From: JASHVB01 sp049522565
GTDB lineage: Bacteria > Pseudomonadota > Alphaproteobacteria > Acetobacterales > Acetobacteraceae
Direction: 5' to 3'
Assembly: GCA_049522565.1 (NCBI GenBank)
Contig: JBEKNT010000044.1
Span: forward strand, 1-24,463
DNA: 24,463 bases
Part shown: positions 23,549 to 24,463 of the stretch, piece by piece
How the letters are laid out: each line of letters starts with the position of its first letter
How positions within the stretch are numbered: the first letter of the stretch is position 1
Notes under the pieces: model-generated
What the model was told of the DNA's origin: nothing
Database searches by the model: none
Seen by the model: only the letters and a program-made list of their open reading frames with translations
Made by a program: the position numbers and the translations under genes

Positions 23549-24253
23549 TCAGTACAGCGGGGCCAGCCGTGTTCCGGCCCCGTGCGTCAGATATGACAGC
23601 GTTGGCAGTTCCAGGCAGCTTGCCCAGGCAGCGGGAGGCCCGGTCGGCGGACCGGTGCCGGGACGCACAAATGCCCGCCATGACGCAGCCACCCATGCCG
23701 CAGCCACCAAGACGTGCCCGGCTTCGGCGGCCACGGCGTTCAGCACCGGCGCCAGCGTGTCCGCAACAGCCCCCCGCGCCAGCCGCAATGCGGTCGTCGC
23801 TTCTGTGGGAGCCGCTGCGGTCGCCCCGATCATTCCGGGCACGAGGTCGGGATTTTCCCACCAATACAGCCCGCGCGGCGGGGCGCCGGCGCGGAACCCC
23901 TTCAGGCTGCCGCCAAACGCCACGATGGCGCGGGACAGCTCCGGCCACTCCGGATGCCCCGGCCCGATGCCGCGGCGGCGGCACATCCAGGCGATCGAGC
24001 GACCGAACGAGCCGCGGACCGACGCGGCCTCGGCCTGCGCCGAGGCCAGCGGCAGGTCCGGCCGGTCGTGCCACCATGCCGGCAGCCGGGGAGAACGACC
24101 CCGACGGTCGGCGAGCCAATGCTCCAGCAGGAAGAGGATCAGCCGGGCGAGGCAATGGACGAGCCACTCCGGCAAGTGTGCGGTCCCCTCCGGACCGGCC
24201 CGATCTGCATCGGGGGCGTAGGCTTGGGCCGGAGAGGTGAGTGTGTCGCGCAT
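23549..24253 (-). CDS. Unrecognised 234-residue protein
   Basis: I do not recognise a family. The sequence has an amphipathic Leu/Trp-rich N-terminal half (LPEWLVHCLARLILFLLEHWLA, read as LPEWLVHCL and RLILFLLEHWLA). A basic segment RGSFGRSIAWMCRRRGIG follows. A well-ordered block GHPEWPELSRAIVAFGG and LYWWENPDLVPGM looks conserved. Then comes an Ala-rich helical stretch (about residues 150-195). There is no signal peptide. ATG 24253 has AAGGA 9 bases upstream, and a perfect -35 hexamer TTGACA stands nearby, so this is probably a real gene. It is on the same strand as the FTR1 operon with a 158-base gap that holds the Fur-like site, so it is probably transcribed separately. No function can be inferred. 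Confidence 0.65.
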   Translation of the reverse strand: MRDTLTSPAQAYAPDADRAGPEGTAHLPEWLVHCLARLILFLLEHWLADRRGRSPRLPAWWHDRPDLPLASAQAEAASVRGSFGRSIAWMCRRRGIGPGHPEWPELSRAIVAFGGSLKGFRAGAPPRGLYWWENPDLVPGMIGATAAAPTEATTALRLARGAVADTLAPVLNAVAAEAGHVLVAAAWVAASWRAFVRPGTGPPTGPPAAWASCLELPTLSYLTHGAGTRLAPLY

Positions 24254-24287
24254 CGGGGCCCATCCTTTACGACACGAAGGTGGAGCG

Positions 24288-24293
24288 TGTCAA
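24288..24293 (-). promoter_or_regulatory. -35 element for the 234-residue gene
   Basis: On the minus strand this is TTGACA, a perfect -35, with a weak -10 (CGTAAA) 16 bases on. The element overlaps a palindrome GACACG/CGTGTC (24271-24276 with 24286-24291) that could be an operator. Confidence 0.4.
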
Positions 24294-24440
24294 GTAATAT
24301 TTCCTAGTTAGAGGATAAACGTCCTTTCGGTGGCACATGCGCCGCGGCCGGGGCGAAGCCTGTCCCGGCGCAAGCCGGGGGGGGCGCCTGGGGCGTGACC
24401 CCATAGGCGTCAGGATAGCCGGGACGCGGAGAAGAAAACT

Positions 24441-24463
24441 CCCCCTCCCCTTGAGGGAGGGGG
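24441..24463 (-). terminator. Hairpin terminator at the right window edge
   Basis: CCCCCTCCC (24441-24449) pairs perfectly with GGGAGGGGG (24455-24463) around CTTGA. Read on the minus strand the stem is followed by AGTTTTCTTC, a partial T-tract, so it fits termination of a gene entering from the right. It also resembles a common GC-rich intergenic palindrome. Confidence 0.5.

Overview
The window is GC-rich DNA with GTG and TTG starts, strong purine-rich ribosome binding sites, Tat-type signal peptides and alphaproteobacterial palindromic intergenic repeats. Together with TAXI, DHA2, MmgE/PrpD and PhyH family genes this suggests a free-living alphaproteobacterium of the Rhodospirillales, probably Acetobacteraceae. 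The lineage is inferred from composition and gene content, because no rRNA or tRNA gene is present. I see no transposase, integrase, phage gene or CRISPR array.

Layout. Positions 1-788 hold an FCD-type GntR regulator running off the left edge, its 3' end passing through a palindromic repeat. Positions 976-2980 hold a FixL-like two-PAS histidine kinase and a FixJ-like receiver with no output domain. Positions 2986-3179 hold a pair of inverted repeat elements. Next are a HEAT-repeat protein with an N-terminal clamp-binding-like motif (3188-4024) and a membrane sensor ending in a PAS domain with no output module (4165-5724). Positions 5990-7284 carry four very small minus-strand envelope or stress genes: a DUF883/ElaB-type protein, a DUF3309 peptide, a small lipoprotein and an entericidin. 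From 7522 to 9860 a plus-strand operon encodes three exported proteins (MlaC-like, DUF6134, TAXI-type binding lipoprotein) behind a perfect FNR/FixK box. A phytanoyl-CoA dioxygenase family gene follows.

Positions 11340-16225 (minus) hold two paralogous 14-helix DHA2 exporters flanking a branched-chain-amino-acid-type ABC binding protein, and the two exporters share a conserved leader sequence. A broken PEP-CTERM gene and an MmgE/PrpD enzyme follow on the plus strand. Between the MmgE/PrpD gene and a convergent MFS transporter lies an AT-rich inverted repeat with 57-base arms built from iterated CACAGATTAAG units. The right end has a small secreted protein, a two-gene iron-uptake operon (an FTR1 permease fused to a cupredoxin domain, overlapping an outer-membrane barrel) behind a Fur-like palindrome, an unrecognised 234-residue protein and an edge terminator hairpin.

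Themes. Oxygen or redox sensing is suggested by the FixL/FixJ-like pair and the FNR/FixK box. Iron uptake, envelope maintenance and organic-acid or drug transport are also represented. The observations I rate highest are the iterated inverted repeat, the FNR-type periplasmic operon and the FTR1-cupredoxin fusion with its barrel partner.
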